DNA of 50,982 nucleotides from assembly GCA_947243845.1 (NCBI GenBank), contig CAMXIF010000021.1, positions 1-50,982 of the forward strand, given 5' to 3'. Numbering within the stretch: position 1 is the stretch's first letter; each line of letters opens with the position of its first letter. A program made the position numbers and the translations under genes. This stretch comes from an uncultured bacterium (GTDB lineage: Bacteria; Bacillota; Clostridia; Lachnospirales; Lachnospiraceae). The notes beneath the pieces were generated by a model. It saw only the letters and a list, made by a program, of their open reading frames with translations, was not told the origin of the DNA and searched no databases. This document shows positions 32,840 to 41,889 of this stretch, piece after piece.

Positions 32840-33301
32840 ATGAGAAAAGAAAGAATGAATGACAAAGGTTTCTCCCTTGTCGAGCTGATTATCGTTATTG
32901 CCATCATGGCAATCCTCATCGTGGTACTGGCACCTCAGTACCTGAAATATGTAGAGAGATCAAGGAACTCAACTGATATGCAGAACGTAGCTACAATCAA
33001 GACTGCTATCGAGACTTATGCAGCTGATCCGCAGGCAACGGAGGCATTCACAGGTGCATTTACATTTTCTATTACACCAACAGGCGGATCTGGTGGAGAT
33101 ACCGCATCTAACGCTGCGTTGACAGATGCTGCATTAAATATAACTGATATTAAATGTAGTAGTAGAACACGGTGGGATAGATATACTCTTACTGGAACAC
33201 CTCAGTCCAATGGTAGCATTGCATGGTCTTATACATCTACAGTGGGTGCTGGTGGGGCTGATAACGGCGCTCTTGATGCAGCTATGAAGGGCAATTCATA
33301 A
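32840..33301 (+). CDS. pilA: Major type IV pilin
   Basis: A 153-residue prepilin. The leader MRKERMNDKG is followed by FSLVELIIVIAIMAILIVVLAP, the classic cleavage site G|F with Glu at position 5 and a hydrophobic helix. The globular part is small and rich in Gly, Ser, Thr and Ala (TGGSGGDTASNAALTDAALN), with a single Cys. The frame is open eight codons upstream, but AAAGGAG is correctly placed only for the ATG at 32840. It stands alone behind a long leader and before the prepilin peptidase, in the position of the major subunit. Confidence 0.93.
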   Translation: MRKERMNDKGFSLVELIIVIAIMAILIVVLAPQYLKYVERSRNSTDMQNVATIKTAIETYAADPQATEAFTGAFTFSITPTGGSGGDTASNAALTDAALNITDIKCSSRTRWDRYTLTGTPQSNGSIAWSYTSTVGAGGADNGALDAAMKGNS

Positions 33302-33387
33302 CCCAGTATAAGCTACAAAACCACAAATGTTAAATCAATAGCAACAAAACATAATCAAAATCTATAACGGCATACCCCTCGCCCTCT

Positions 33388-33436
33388 ATGCAAAACAGCA
33401 CTTACATAAAAACGCTATTTTGCATGGGGGGGGGGG
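33388..33436 (+). repeat. Hairpin followed by an 11-base G tract
   Basis: ATGCAAAACAGC (33388-33399) pairs with GCTATTTTGCAT (33414-33425) with one mismatch. It is followed directly by 11 G residues (33426-33436), which could pair with the C-rich CCCCTCGCCC at 33375-33384. The structure lies between the pilin and prepilin peptidase genes, 39 bases before the latter's start. Runs of G this long tend to change length during replication. Confidence 0.75.
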
Positions 33437-33475
33437 TAATACGTTAACCCTAATACCCTACAGTAAGGACACTAC

Positions 33476-34231
33476 ATGTTACCAGATATCATACTCTACA
33501 TCATCATATTCCTCTTCGGTATCGTGATCGGCAGCTTTTTGAATGTCTGCATCTTCCGCATCCCGAAGAATGAGGATATTGTGAAGACGTCTTCTCACTG
33601 CATGAGCTGTGGTTACCGTCTGAAATGGTACGATATGATTCCGGTATTCAGTTTCCTTGCACTGCGGGGCAAGTGCCGCAAATGCGGCGCCAAACTTTCT
33701 GTCCAGTATCCTCTGATTGAGGCGGCGAACGGAATCTTATACGTTTTGATCGTTTGGACAGGCGGCCTGGACATAGTCTCCCTACTCTATTGTCTGTTGG
33801 CTTCTGCGCTTCTTGTTTTAAGCGTGATTGATTTTAGGACCTATGAGATTCCTTTTGGGATCAATTTGTTTATACTGGCACTGGGACTGATCAGGGTGGT
33901 TACGGATTACCGGAATTTTCTGACCTACCTGATCGGTCTCCTATCTGTCAGTGCCTTTTTGGCGATTCTGTATTATGCCACCGCGGGTAAGGCAATCGGC
34001 GGCGGCGATGTGAAGCTGATGGCAGCCTGCGGGTTGTTACTCGGCTGGAAAATGATCATATTGGCTTTTCTTCTGGGGTGCATCCTTGGTGCGGTCATCC
34101 ATGTGATACGCATGAAAGTGAGCGGTGAAGGCCGCACACTGGCGATGGGCCCGTATCTCTCCATGGGTGTTCTGATTGCGGCGCTGTGGGGAGAGCAGAT
34201 GCTTACATGGTATTTGGGGCAGTTTCTGTGA
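33476..34231 (+). CDS. pilD: Prepilin peptidase / N-methyltransferase (A24A family)
   Basis: A 251-residue polytopic membrane enzyme that cuts prepilin leaders after Gly and methylates the new N-terminus. The cytoplasmic zinc loop has CMSCGYRL and CRKCGAKL (four Cys) near residues 42-75, followed by SVQYPLIEAANG. The two catalytic aspartates lie in VIDFRTYEIP and in the GGGDVKLMAA segment. Length and motif order are normal for the bifunctional type. The ribosome-binding site AAGGA is modest. It should process PilA and the four minor pilins downstream. Confidence 0.96.
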   Translation: MLPDIILYIIIFLFGIVIGSFLNVCIFRIPKNEDIVKTSSHCMSCGYRLKWYDMIPVFSFLALRGKCRKCGAKLSVQYPLIEAANGILYVLIVWTGGLDIVSLLYCLLASALLVLSVIDFRTYEIPFGINLFILALGLIRVVTDYRNFLTYLIGLLSVSAFLAILYYATAGKAIGGGDVKLMAACGLLLGWKMIILAFLLGCILGAVIHVIRMKVSGEGRTLAMGPYLSMGVLIAALWGEQMLTWYLGQFL

Positions 34232-34252
34232 TTTTATATGGCTTTGAAAAAT

Positions 34253-34290
34253 ACCTGCACGGCATCACCGGCAGGTTTATATATTTTTAT
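34253..34290 (+). terminator. Intrinsic terminator after the prepilin peptidase gene
   Basis: ACCTGC (34253-34258) pairs with GCAGGT (34271-34276), with an inner CGG/CCG pair, followed by TTATATATTTTTAT. Confidence 0.7.
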
Positions 34291-34345
34291 ATAATCTTTC
34301 GTATATATGATAGAAAGAGAAATGTGTTAAAGGAGGAAACAATAC

Positions 34346-36085
34346 ATGGCTGCTAAAGCGATCAGTATTGAGATCGGCTATTTGTTGACCAGGGTTTGTG
34401 AGGTAGACTATAAGACAAAATCCCACAAGATTTACAAAAGTTTTACAATACCAACCCATGAGGGAATGATCAATGACGGTGTGTTGACAATATCGCCGGA
34501 GTTTGTAGAGAACTTAAAGAGTGCGCTTTCGGCGAACCGAATCAAGGCAAAACAGGTGGTCTTCACAATCACTTCCTCTAGGATCGCCAGCCGTGAGGTA
34601 GTGATTCCCTTTGTCAAAGAAAACAGGATAGCGGATGTGGTCAATGCCAATGCTACGGATTATTTCCCGGTGGATTTAAGCCAGTATCAGTTGGCTTACA
34701 GCATTTTGGGGACGATCGGGGAGACGAAGAACGCTCAGCAGTATAAGCTTCTGGTGATGGCGGTGCCTTCGGCGCTTCTGTCCGGTTATTATGAACTGGC
34801 TCAGGCGTTGAAACTTGAAGTTGTGGCGATCGATTATGCCGGCAACTCTATCTTCCAGGTGATGAAAGATGAGTGTGCCCAGGGGACACATCTGATCGTC
34901 AAGATTGAGGAACGTGCCTCCCTTGTAATGGTGGTGCAGGATTCTGTGCTTGCTTTTACCAGAAATGTATCTTACGGCGTGGATGAAGCCATAGAATCGG
35001 TGATGAATACGCTGGCCTGGGGAGATGTCTCCACGGTGGAGCAGGCGATCCGTATCTTGCAGAGAAATGAGTGTATCGCGGAGCGCGGTCCGTCAGTGGG
35101 ACATGAGGAAGTGGAACAGGAAGGCACAGGCGTTACCGAGGTAAAATCAGCCAGGGAAAAGGCGATGGATGATGTGCGGGCAGCGTTTATGCCTCTGGTG
35201 GGCGGTATTGCCAGGGTTATCGACTTTTATATTTCCCGCAATGCAAACGTATCGATCGACAGGATTATGATCACTGGCCTGGGCGCTGATTTTAAGGGTC
35301 TGGATGAATTGCTTGCCGGTGAGATCAATATGCCGGTGTCGGTTCTTATGGATGCGGCGGGCTGGAACCTGACACGTAACTTTAAGAATGAGTGTTTCGG
35401 TGAATACATAGCCTGTGTGGGTGCGGCGGTGGCGCCTCTGGGCTTTAAGAAGGATACGGATAAGAAGGGGAAAGAGAAATCCAAAGGCGATTCCAAGAGT
35501 ATGAACGGCGCCTTTTTGGCATATTCGCTGTTGGGAATCGGTGTGATCATGGGCGCGGCGCTGGCGGCGATTTCCTTTATGCGCTATATGGATGTACAGA
35601 CGACTAATATGGCCTTAAAGGCGCAGGCAGGTACGCTGGAAGACATCATTCCAATCTATAACGAATATGTGGCGACCAAGGCAGAATATACCAAGGTTGA
35701 GGCCATGTACGAGGCGACAGAGAACAGAAATGAGAGCATGTATGAGTTTCTGGAGGAACTGGAAGAGAAGCTTCCCAGCAGTTCCAATGTGGTGTCCCTG
35801 ACCAGTAATATCAACGAGGTCAGCATCAATTTGATCACGGATACCAAAGAAGATGCGGCGGCTGCAGTACAGCAGCTGCGAACCTTCAATTCCCTTATGC
35901 CGCAGATGGTGACGGTATCCGCCCTGCGGGAGGAAGAAGACCCGGACACCGGAGTGACTTCGATCAACTTTACAGTGGTGGCGTCCTACTGGCCTATGGG
36001 ACTTTCACCGGAAGAGAGGATGGAAGAGTTAGGTACGGAAGTGGACGGCACGGCAGACACGGTTGATAATGGAACGGCGGAATAG
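34346..36085 (+). CDS. PilM-PilN fusion protein of the pilus alignment complex
   Basis: A 579-residue protein in two parts. Residues 1 to about 375 are PilM-like, an actin-fold cytoplasmic protein (AISIEIGYLLTRVCEVDY at the start, VVFTITSSRIASREVVIPF, VVAIDYAGNSIFQ, IMITGLGADFKGLDELL). A Lys-rich linker (about 380-395) leads to a membrane helix (about 402-425), a coiled coil and a small ferredoxin-like end (about 470-560, VVSLTSNINEVSINLIT), the layout of PilN. In most bacteria these are separate proteins joined only by a short PilN peptide held in PilM; here they are covalently linked. The start follows AAAGGAGG. pilO follows after 12 bases. Confidence 0.88.
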   Translation: MAAKAISIEIGYLLTRVCEVDYKTKSHKIYKSFTIPTHEGMINDGVLTISPEFVENLKSALSANRIKAKQVVFTITSSRIASREVVIPFVKENRIADVVNANATDYFPVDLSQYQLAYSILGTIGETKNAQQYKLLVMAVPSALLSGYYELAQALKLEVVAIDYAGNSIFQVMKDECAQGTHLIVKIEERASLVMVVQDSVLAFTRNVSYGVDEAIESVMNTLAWGDVSTVEQAIRILQRNECIAERGPSVGHEEVEQEGTGVTEVKSAREKAMDDVRAAFMPLVGGIARVIDFYISRNANVSIDRIMITGLGADFKGLDELLAGEINMPVSVLMDAAGWNLTRNFKNECFGEYIACVGAAVAPLGFKKDTDKKGKEKSKGDSKSMNGAFLAYSLLGIGVIMGAALAAISFMRYMDVQTTNMALKAQAGTLEDIIPIYNEYVATKAEYTKVEAMYEATENRNESMYEFLEELEEKLPSSSNVVSLTSNINEVSINLITDTKEDAAAAVQQLRTFNSLMPQMVTVSALREEEDPDTGVTSINFTVVASYWPMGLSPEERMEELGTEVDGTADTVDNGTAE

Positions 36086-36097
36086 GGGGAGAGCGAG

Positions 36098-36940
36098 ATG
36101 AAAGTATCGAAGAGAGATATATTGATTTTGATCGGCTTTCTGGGGATTCTGATAGGTGTGTGTTCTTTCCTGTTTGTATTCCAGCCGACCATGGAAAAGG
36201 CGGACGCCCTGCAGCAGGAGAATATGGAACTGCAGAGCAGGATTGCGGATCTGCAGAACAAAAAGAATAACAAAGATACCTACGAGAACGAGACAGCCCG
36301 GATGGAGCAGGAGATGAAGGAGATTTATCAGCTGTTCCCGGTGGATGTACGTGAGGAGAACGCGATCCTTCTGGCCATCAATCAAGAACTGATCGCGCCG
36401 CTCAAGGTGGATTCTATCACCATAGACGCACTTTTGGAGGTGCCTTTCCTGGAGGATACGCCGGAGGAAGAGACACAGATCAGTTATGAGATTGACGCGG
36501 TGGAAGAGCTGGAAGATTATGAGGGAACCCAGCAGTCGGAAGAGGCCCTGACGGTGGGCGGCGATGACGGCACAGGCGGGCTGAATCCGTATGGCCTTAA
36601 GAACCGTAAGATGACTATGACATATGAGATATCGTATGAGGGTCTCAAACGCAGTGTAAAGAATATCTGTATGCAGACAGACCGTATGGTCATTGATGAT
36701 CTGTCGGTAGTGTTCGATGAGACTACGGGGCTTTTACATGGCACTATGGCAGTAAACATGTATTGTGTGCCCAATCAGGAAGGCAAGGAGTATGTGCAGC
36801 CTAATTTCAGTTCGGTACTGCTTGGTTCAGATAATATTTTCGGTACGATCATGCTAAGGGGCGAGAGCGGACTTCCGGATTTGGAGGACGGTGAAGAAGT
36901 GGAAGAAGGCGAAGAAGCCGATGAAGAGGCGGAAGAGTAG
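36098..36940 (+). CDS. pilO: PilO-like pilus alignment protein
   Basis: A 280-residue bitopic protein: a short cytoplasmic start, one membrane helix (about residues 9-29), then a coiled coil (about 33-75: QQENMELQSRIADLQNKKNN) and a predicted ferredoxin-like outer domain. The C-terminus is strongly acidic (mostly Glu, Asp and Gly over the last 20 residues). It should pair with the PilN-like half of the fusion upstream and link the motor platform to the growing pilus. No pilP or pilQ follows, as expected for a cell with one membrane. Confidence 0.85.
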   Translation: MKVSKRDILILIGFLGILIGVCSFLFVFQPTMEKADALQQENMELQSRIADLQNKKNNKDTYENETARMEQEMKEIYQLFPVDVREENAILLAINQELIAPLKVDSITIDALLEVPFLEDTPEEETQISYEIDAVEELEDYEGTQQSEEALTVGGDDGTGGLNPYGLKNRKMTMTYEISYEGLKRSVKNICMQTDRMVIDDLSVVFDETTGLLHGTMAVNMYCVPNQEGKEYVQPNFSSVLLGSDNIFGTIMLRGESGLPDLEDGEEVEEGEEADEEAEE

Positions 36941-36966
36941 GAATACGAAAGAAGCGGAAGGGTAGA

Positions 36967-37110
36967 ATGAAGCGGAGCACGACATGCGGTCAGAAGCGGC
37001 AAAGCGGTATGGCGTGCGGGGGTTGTGAGCAGCAAAGAGAAGTTTATGAGCGGGTGAAAGAGACGGGAGTGGCATACAATGACGGCAGCGGACAGACGCA
37101 AACTAAATAA
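36967..37110 (+). CDS. Possible small protein, 47 residues
   Basis: A short open frame starts MKRSTTCGQKRQSGMACGGC and ends inside the next gene, overlapping its start by 32 bases. A weak AGGGTAGA precedes it. It has three Cys, two of them in CGGC, and a Lys/Arg-rich start. It fills the 138-base gap between pilO and the first minor pilin. It may be only a translational link or chance; I recognise no family. Confidence 0.2.
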   Translation: MKRSTTCGQKRQSGMACGGCEQQREVYERVKETGVAYNDGSGQTQTK

Positions 37111-38482
37111 GGACGCGGGTTTTTCCCTACTGGAACTGTTGATCGCGGTGGTCATTCTGGCTATTATCGTGATTCCGATGTTAAATCTGTTCCTTACCTC
37201 GAACAGGCTCAATATCAAGTCTCGGCAGACCCTGCGGGCTACGACTCTGGCGCAGGATATTATGGAGGGACTGAAGGCCTATGATATCGAGGAGTTGAAG
37301 GCTCAGTTCGAGAGACCGGAGGACGGCTTCTATGTGATAGACGATAATCTGATCAAAGGGGCTGTCGCAGAGGAGATTAATATGGAAGTGGACGGGAGCG
37401 GGAATCCTACGCCGGGTATCTATTACTTTAGTCTGCGGGATGTGTCCATGCAGGGAAGTAAGTTCGATGCGCTGGTGAAAGTAGACGCGAGAGGGTATAT
37501 GGAGGGCGCCACAGGTACTACGATCCATGATAATCTGTTTAATGATTCCACCATGTCGGATGCCAGAAGTATCGATAAAAATAATGGTACTTTTGTGGAG
37601 ACGGAAAAGATCCGCGGGGCGGTGCTGAAAGGCGCACTTAAACATTCGGATATCAAAGCGGCTATGGATGCCCATGGTGTCACGCAGGAAATGAAGGATA
37701 ACGTTACATTTAAAACATTGAATCAGCTTTTTACGACTGGTGTCAGTAGGACGATTACGGTGAACCTGAATCAGAGCAATACGGAAACAGATGAAGAGGG
37801 TAACCCCAAGATATATATGTATGTTACGAATGAATATGAATTCACATATCCGGATGTTGAGAACCCGGTTCCGATTTATGGTGATATAGATTCTCTGGTT
37901 TTGGTAAAAGATGAGCCCTGCGGTGATGTAAGCGGGGCGGAGATCAATATTAATATCATCTATTATCCTTTGTATGTGGGTACAGAAGACAGGATAGTGA
38001 TCAATAATAACTCGGATTCGGAATTGAATCTCCTAATCGCCAAACAGGTACCCTCAGCGGAAAAAAATCCGGATGAAGTCCTGTCAGATGCGCAGCTAAT
38101 GGCCAAAGAGATGGGATATGCGCCGTGGATTAGAATTTATGATAAGTCCTCTGGGGAGATGAACGCGGGTGAGTTTACATTAAAGACCAATTTGGGGATA
38201 AATCTGGTAGGAAAGGGGTATCTGACAGGAGAAGGTCTGTGGGATGATACGAATATATTTAATGTGCCAAATCAATTGACAGATATGAGACCAGCTGTCA
38301 ATACGATACAATTATATACCTTAGACGGTGTCCGCAGTTCTCTGGGAGCCGCTCCGGCGGATGGAGAAGTCACAGAACTGATCTACGATGTGGAAGTCAG
38401 TGTCTATAAGGAAGGCGCTGCCGGAAAAGATTTTCCGGAAGAAGAGCGGATGATCGTGATAGAGGGCAGTAAAAATAATTAA
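37079..38482 (+). CDS. Minor pilin, PilV/GspI-like, with enlarged C-terminal part
   Basis: A 467-residue prepilin-like protein. The leader ends DAG, then FSLLELLIAVVILAIIVIPMLN: a type III signal with Glu at position 5. LRATTLAQDIMEGLKAYD after the helix is typical of the PilV/GspI group. The rest, about 400 residues, is far longer than in usual members and has no domain I recognise. GGGAG lies nine bases before the ATG. It is the first of four minor pilins in the order I, K, H, J, which in type II secretion systems form the complex that starts the pilus and stays at its tip. Confidence 0.88.
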   Translation: MTAADRRKLNKDAGFSLLELLIAVVILAIIVIPMLNLFLTSNRLNIKSRQTLRATTLAQDIMEGLKAYDIEELKAQFERPEDGFYVIDDNLIKGAVAEEINMEVDGSGNPTPGIYYFSLRDVSMQGSKFDALVKVDARGYMEGATGTTIHDNLFNDSTMSDARSIDKNNGTFVETEKIRGAVLKGALKHSDIKAAMDAHGVTQEMKDNVTFKTLNQLFTTGVSRTITVNLNQSNTETDEEGNPKIYMYVTNEYEFTYPDVENPVPIYGDIDSLVLVKDEPCGDVSGAEININIIYYPLYVGTEDRIVINNNSDSELNLLIAKQVPSAEKNPDEVLSDAQLMAKEMGYAPWIRIYDKSSGEMNAGEFTLKTNLGINLVGKGYLTGEGLWDDTNIFNVPNQLTDMRPAVNTIQLYTLDGVRSSLGAAPADGEVTELIYDVEVSVYKEGAAGKDFPEEERMIVIEGSKNN

Positions 38483-38584
38483 GAGGAACAATAATCGTCA
38501 GGAAACAGGCGGCCTGATGGTAAGAATGGTAACGGGTGTAAATGACACGGGAATAAAAAGACGAGGCTTGGTGAGCGCGAAAGT

Positions 38585-41197
38585 ATGAACAAAGTATGCG
38601 GAAAAATCATACAATTATATAAGGATTACAGGCGTAGACGCGATAACAGGGGATCAGCAATCGTAATCGTCATCATTGCCATGGCAATGATCGGGATTCT
38701 GGCCACTACCCTGCTCTGGATGGCGTACATGAACTATATGATCAAAGTAGCCGATGTCCGTAATAAGAATAGCTTCTATTCCGCCGAGGAAGTGGTGGAG
38801 CAGATCATGGCTGGTTTGCAGCATACAGCCGCAGATGCGGTGGGTGTGGCCTATCGTGACGTGATGGCGGACTGGGAGAGTCTGGGGTCGGAAGATAATC
38901 GTTACAATACATTCGCCACCACATATATGGATACCTTGATTGAGGAACTAAAAAGTCCTACTCAGGGCAGTGATTATTACGATCGGGATAAATTGAAAGC
39001 CTATGTGGATGCAGCTATCTTTTTGGAATCTTCGGATACGGAGGGTGTGAATAACACAGACTGGGAACGCGGCGGTCCGGCAGGAAGTACAAATCAGGCT
39101 AAAATGGAGATGGTGAACAACAATCGTATCATCCTCCACGATATTTATGTGTCCTATACGGACAGTCAGAACCGGGTGTCTATCGTGCAGACGGATATCA
39201 GTATCGATTTACCGAAGCTTATTTTTGAAAACGGTGGTTCGATTGATGGGCTGTATGAATACAGTCTGATTGGTAATTCAGGGATTGAAGTGCTTGGCGG
39301 CGGTGGTACGACTACGGTGGAGGGAAGTATCTTTGCAGGGATGGATGCTGATACCGGAGAAGGGGGTCTGTTAATCAATCCGGCCAGTTCCCTTGCGCTG
39401 GATAATGCCAGAAGAGTGATCGCCAAGGGAGATATTGTGGTGGAAGGACCGGCGGCAGCTCTTGTAGTCAGGGATATGCCAGGAGAGGATAACCGGGTAT
39501 ATGCTCAAAATATCACATTAAACAGCGGCACGGTCAGTCTGGACAGCAAGACCTATGTAGCCAATGACTTGTCTTTGAACGGGTCGGGCAGTAAAGCTAC
39601 ACTGTCCAAGGAATATTATGGGTATGGGGTATCGACTCTGAACGCACTTCCGGGAGAGGATTTGGATGGTGAAGGGAAGCCGAAGGTTGACTCGGCAGCG
39701 AGCAGCGCTATTATCATCAACGGCAAAAATTCCACCGTGGATATGGTGGGTGTTAAAAAACTCTTACTGGCGGGACGCTCCTATATCGGCCAGGCGTCTA
39801 CAATGGCGGAAGCAGAGGCTTATCGGCAGCAGATAGCAGCGGGAACCCGGGAGCCGAGCGTTCCTGTGATGATGGGCGAATCCATCGCTGTCAAAGGCGG
39901 TCAGATTGCTTATCTGGTGCCGGCGGAGTGTATCGGAACTGTGGATGGGGAGACGGTCATCGGTCAGAATCCCATCAATGGAAGTAAGCAAAATGATATT
40001 GATGAAATGTTAAAAGGGAATGAGAGCGGCAATGGTGATGAGGGCGCTTCAGGGGACGCGGGTGATCCGGCCGGTGGAGAAGGAAGTGGTGTATTTAAGG
40101 AGGTAGATTTCAACAAGAAAGTATATCGCCTGGGAGGAAAGTCCTTAAGTGAATTTGGAGTGACGAAGATGGAACATATCCGTAAGGTTTATGTACCTTA
40201 CCGGGGCGGAAACTTACTCTATTACTATCTTGTCATGGATAAGACTAATGCTGAACGCTATTTTGTACAGTATTATAATTTTAATTCGAATAGAGAATCT
40301 ATTGACCGTTATTTTAACACTTATGCTTCCGGTGGTATCCTCTTGGGAGATTATGAGGCACCGGACATACAGTATACAATCCTGGGCAACAGCCTTGTAA
40401 GCAGGGCTGCATCGGCAAGCGGCGTTGGACTGCTTACCAGTATTGACCAGACCACATTAAATCCCGATGAGGGAGAAGAAGGAACGCCCGGAGAGGGTGA
40501 GGGGACAGAGAAACCGCCGGTAGATCCCGATGCTTATACAGAAACAGGGGAAAATGCGGAAGAAATGAAGAATGATGAAGAAGAGGCGGATGTGCTCCAG
40601 TTTTCGGCGGACATTGCGAATATTTACAGGGCGCTTACATTTAACCTGACAGAGGATGCTTCTCTGGTGCCGTCAACCCCTGAACTGGCGAAGAATTATT
40701 ATGTGTTTAACAGTGTTATCAAGGAGAAAGAAGTAGAAAAGTATCTAGATGATAATCACTATGGAGATGAGGTGTTTTATACAACTGATTCCGGATTACA
40801 GGCAATTTTGACAAGAAAGCCATTAAGTGTGTCAAATATTGATGATAAGACAAGATTGATTATTTCTTATGATGATGTGATGGTAGATGGGAACTTTACC
40901 GGTCTGATCATTGCCAAGGGCAAGATTACGATAGATCCTTCCAAAGCTATATCTATCAAACAGAATAAGACGGATCTTTATAAAGTGCTTGAGGCGAAGA
41001 ACAGGGATGATAGCGATGATAAAAAGATTCCCATCAATATGTTTGTTAACGGCACAGGCACTATGGTGGATGATACCGGGACTCCCGGCACAGGCGGTAT
41101 GGGCAACGGTGCGGAAGCTCCGACAGTGGATGATTCTGGCAATTTGATAATTGATTACGGTGAGATTGTCCGGTATATGAACTGGATTAAGAAGTAA
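38585..41197 (+). CDS. Very large PilX/GspK-like minor pilin without Glu5
   Basis: An 870-residue protein. RRRRDNRGSAIVIVIIAMAMI resembles a prepilin signal, but the fifth residue after Gly is Ile, not Glu; lack of Glu5 is the mark of the GspK/PilX cap subunit. The NSFYSAEEVVEQIMAGLQ segment after the helix is also typical. Residues about 215-330 have many short strand-like repeats rich in Gly, Ser and Val, as in a beta-solenoid, and 20-40 residue acidic Gly/Glu/Pro linkers lie near 480-500 and 630-670. Usual members have about 200-350 residues, so this would form a large cap on the pilus tip. It may be an adhesin; that is inference. The ribosome-binding site is weak. Confidence 0.8.
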   Translation: MNKVCGKIIQLYKDYRRRRDNRGSAIVIVIIAMAMIGILATTLLWMAYMNYMIKVADVRNKNSFYSAEEVVEQIMAGLQHTAADAVGVAYRDVMADWESLGSEDNRYNTFATTYMDTLIEELKSPTQGSDYYDRDKLKAYVDAAIFLESSDTEGVNNTDWERGGPAGSTNQAKMEMVNNNRIILHDIYVSYTDSQNRVSIVQTDISIDLPKLIFENGGSIDGLYEYSLIGNSGIEVLGGGGTTTVEGSIFAGMDADTGEGGLLINPASSLALDNARRVIAKGDIVVEGPAAALVVRDMPGEDNRVYAQNITLNSGTVSLDSKTYVANDLSLNGSGSKATLSKEYYGYGVSTLNALPGEDLDGEGKPKVDSAASSAIIINGKNSTVDMVGVKKLLLAGRSYIGQASTMAEAEAYRQQIAAGTREPSVPVMMGESIAVKGGQIAYLVPAECIGTVDGETVIGQNPINGSKQNDIDEMLKGNESGNGDEGASGDAGDPAGGEGSGVFKEVDFNKKVYRLGGKSLSEFGVTKMEHIRKVYVPYRGGNLLYYYLVMDKTNAERYFVQYYNFNSNRESIDRYFNTYASGGILLGDYEAPDIQYTILGNSLVSRAASASGVGLLTSIDQTTLNPDEGEEGTPGEGEGTEKPPVDPDAYTETGENAEEMKNDEEEADVLQFSADIANIYRALTFNLTEDASLVPSTPELAKNYYVFNSVIKEKEVEKYLDDNHYGDEVFYTTDSGLQAILTRKPLSVSNIDDKTRLIISYDDVMVDGNFTGLIIAKGKITIDPSKAISIKQNKTDLYKVLEAKNRDDSDDKKIPINMFVNGTGTMVDDTGTPGTGGMGNGAEAPTVDDSGNLIIDYGEIVRYMNWIKK

Positions 41198-41222
41198 CAG
41201 ACAGGAAGAAGGATAACGAGGT

Positions 41223-41789
41223 TTGGATAAGAACTTACATAAAGGAGACAAACTTCATACCGATAACAGGGGGTATTCTCTGATAGAGTTGATTATTGTG
41301 CTTGCTATCATTGCGGTACTTATGGGAACGGTGTTTTATTCCATCATACTGGTGTTCAGCGCCAATGCCAAAAGCTGCGCCAATAATATCCAGCGTTCTA
41401 TTGGTGACTGTAAGGTGACCACTATGGGGAAAGCGGATGCCTATATGGAACTTTACCGGGACAGTGAAGGCTCGGTGTATACTAAGATGTACATCACAGA
41501 AAGTGACGGTACATCGACAGAAGGAGAACCTCAGAAGGTAGGAAGCAGTAAAGTAGAAGTAAGATATGTTTTGAAGAATGCTCCGGATAATGATCAGGGG
41601 ACGCTGCTTATGCCGGGTGATTCGATAAAGATACAGTTTGACCGTAGCAATGGAGGCTTTAAGGCTGATGCAGGCGGCGTTATCTATAGAGAAATTTACG
41701 TCAGGGGCGGCAGTAAGAATTACAGTATTACAATGGTAGAACTTACCGGGAAATCCGAAGTGGCAGCAAAACCAATGCCAGCGCCTTGA
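41223..41789 (+). CDS. Minor pilin, GspH/FimT-like
   Basis: A 188-residue prepilin. After a 17-residue leader ending DNRG comes YSLIELIIVLAIIAVLMGTV, with Glu at position 5. The globular part has two Cys (AKSCANNIQRSIGDC) and the AxSxxNNIQ region common in this group; it ends in a short Pro/Ala tail. Translation appears to start at the TTG at 41223 (AGG about ten bases upstream); no ATG precedes the signal segment. It is one of the four tip subunits. Confidence 0.85.
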   Translation: MDKNLHKGDKLHTDNRGYSLIELIIVLAIIAVLMGTVFYSIILVFSANAKSCANNIQRSIGDCKVTTMGKADAYMELYRDSEGSVYTKMYITESDGTSTEGEPQKVGSSKVEVRYVLKNAPDNDQGTLLMPGDSIKIQFDRSNGGFKADAGGVIYREIYVRGGSKNYSITMVELTGKSEVAAKPMPAP

Positions 41790-41889
41790 TAGTCAAGAAG
41801 CAGGATAACGGTAATGGAAAGGATAGGGCGGCAGAGGATAAAGCAACTGTGGATGGGTAGGTTATGTGAATTAACAGGGAGTGTGGAAG

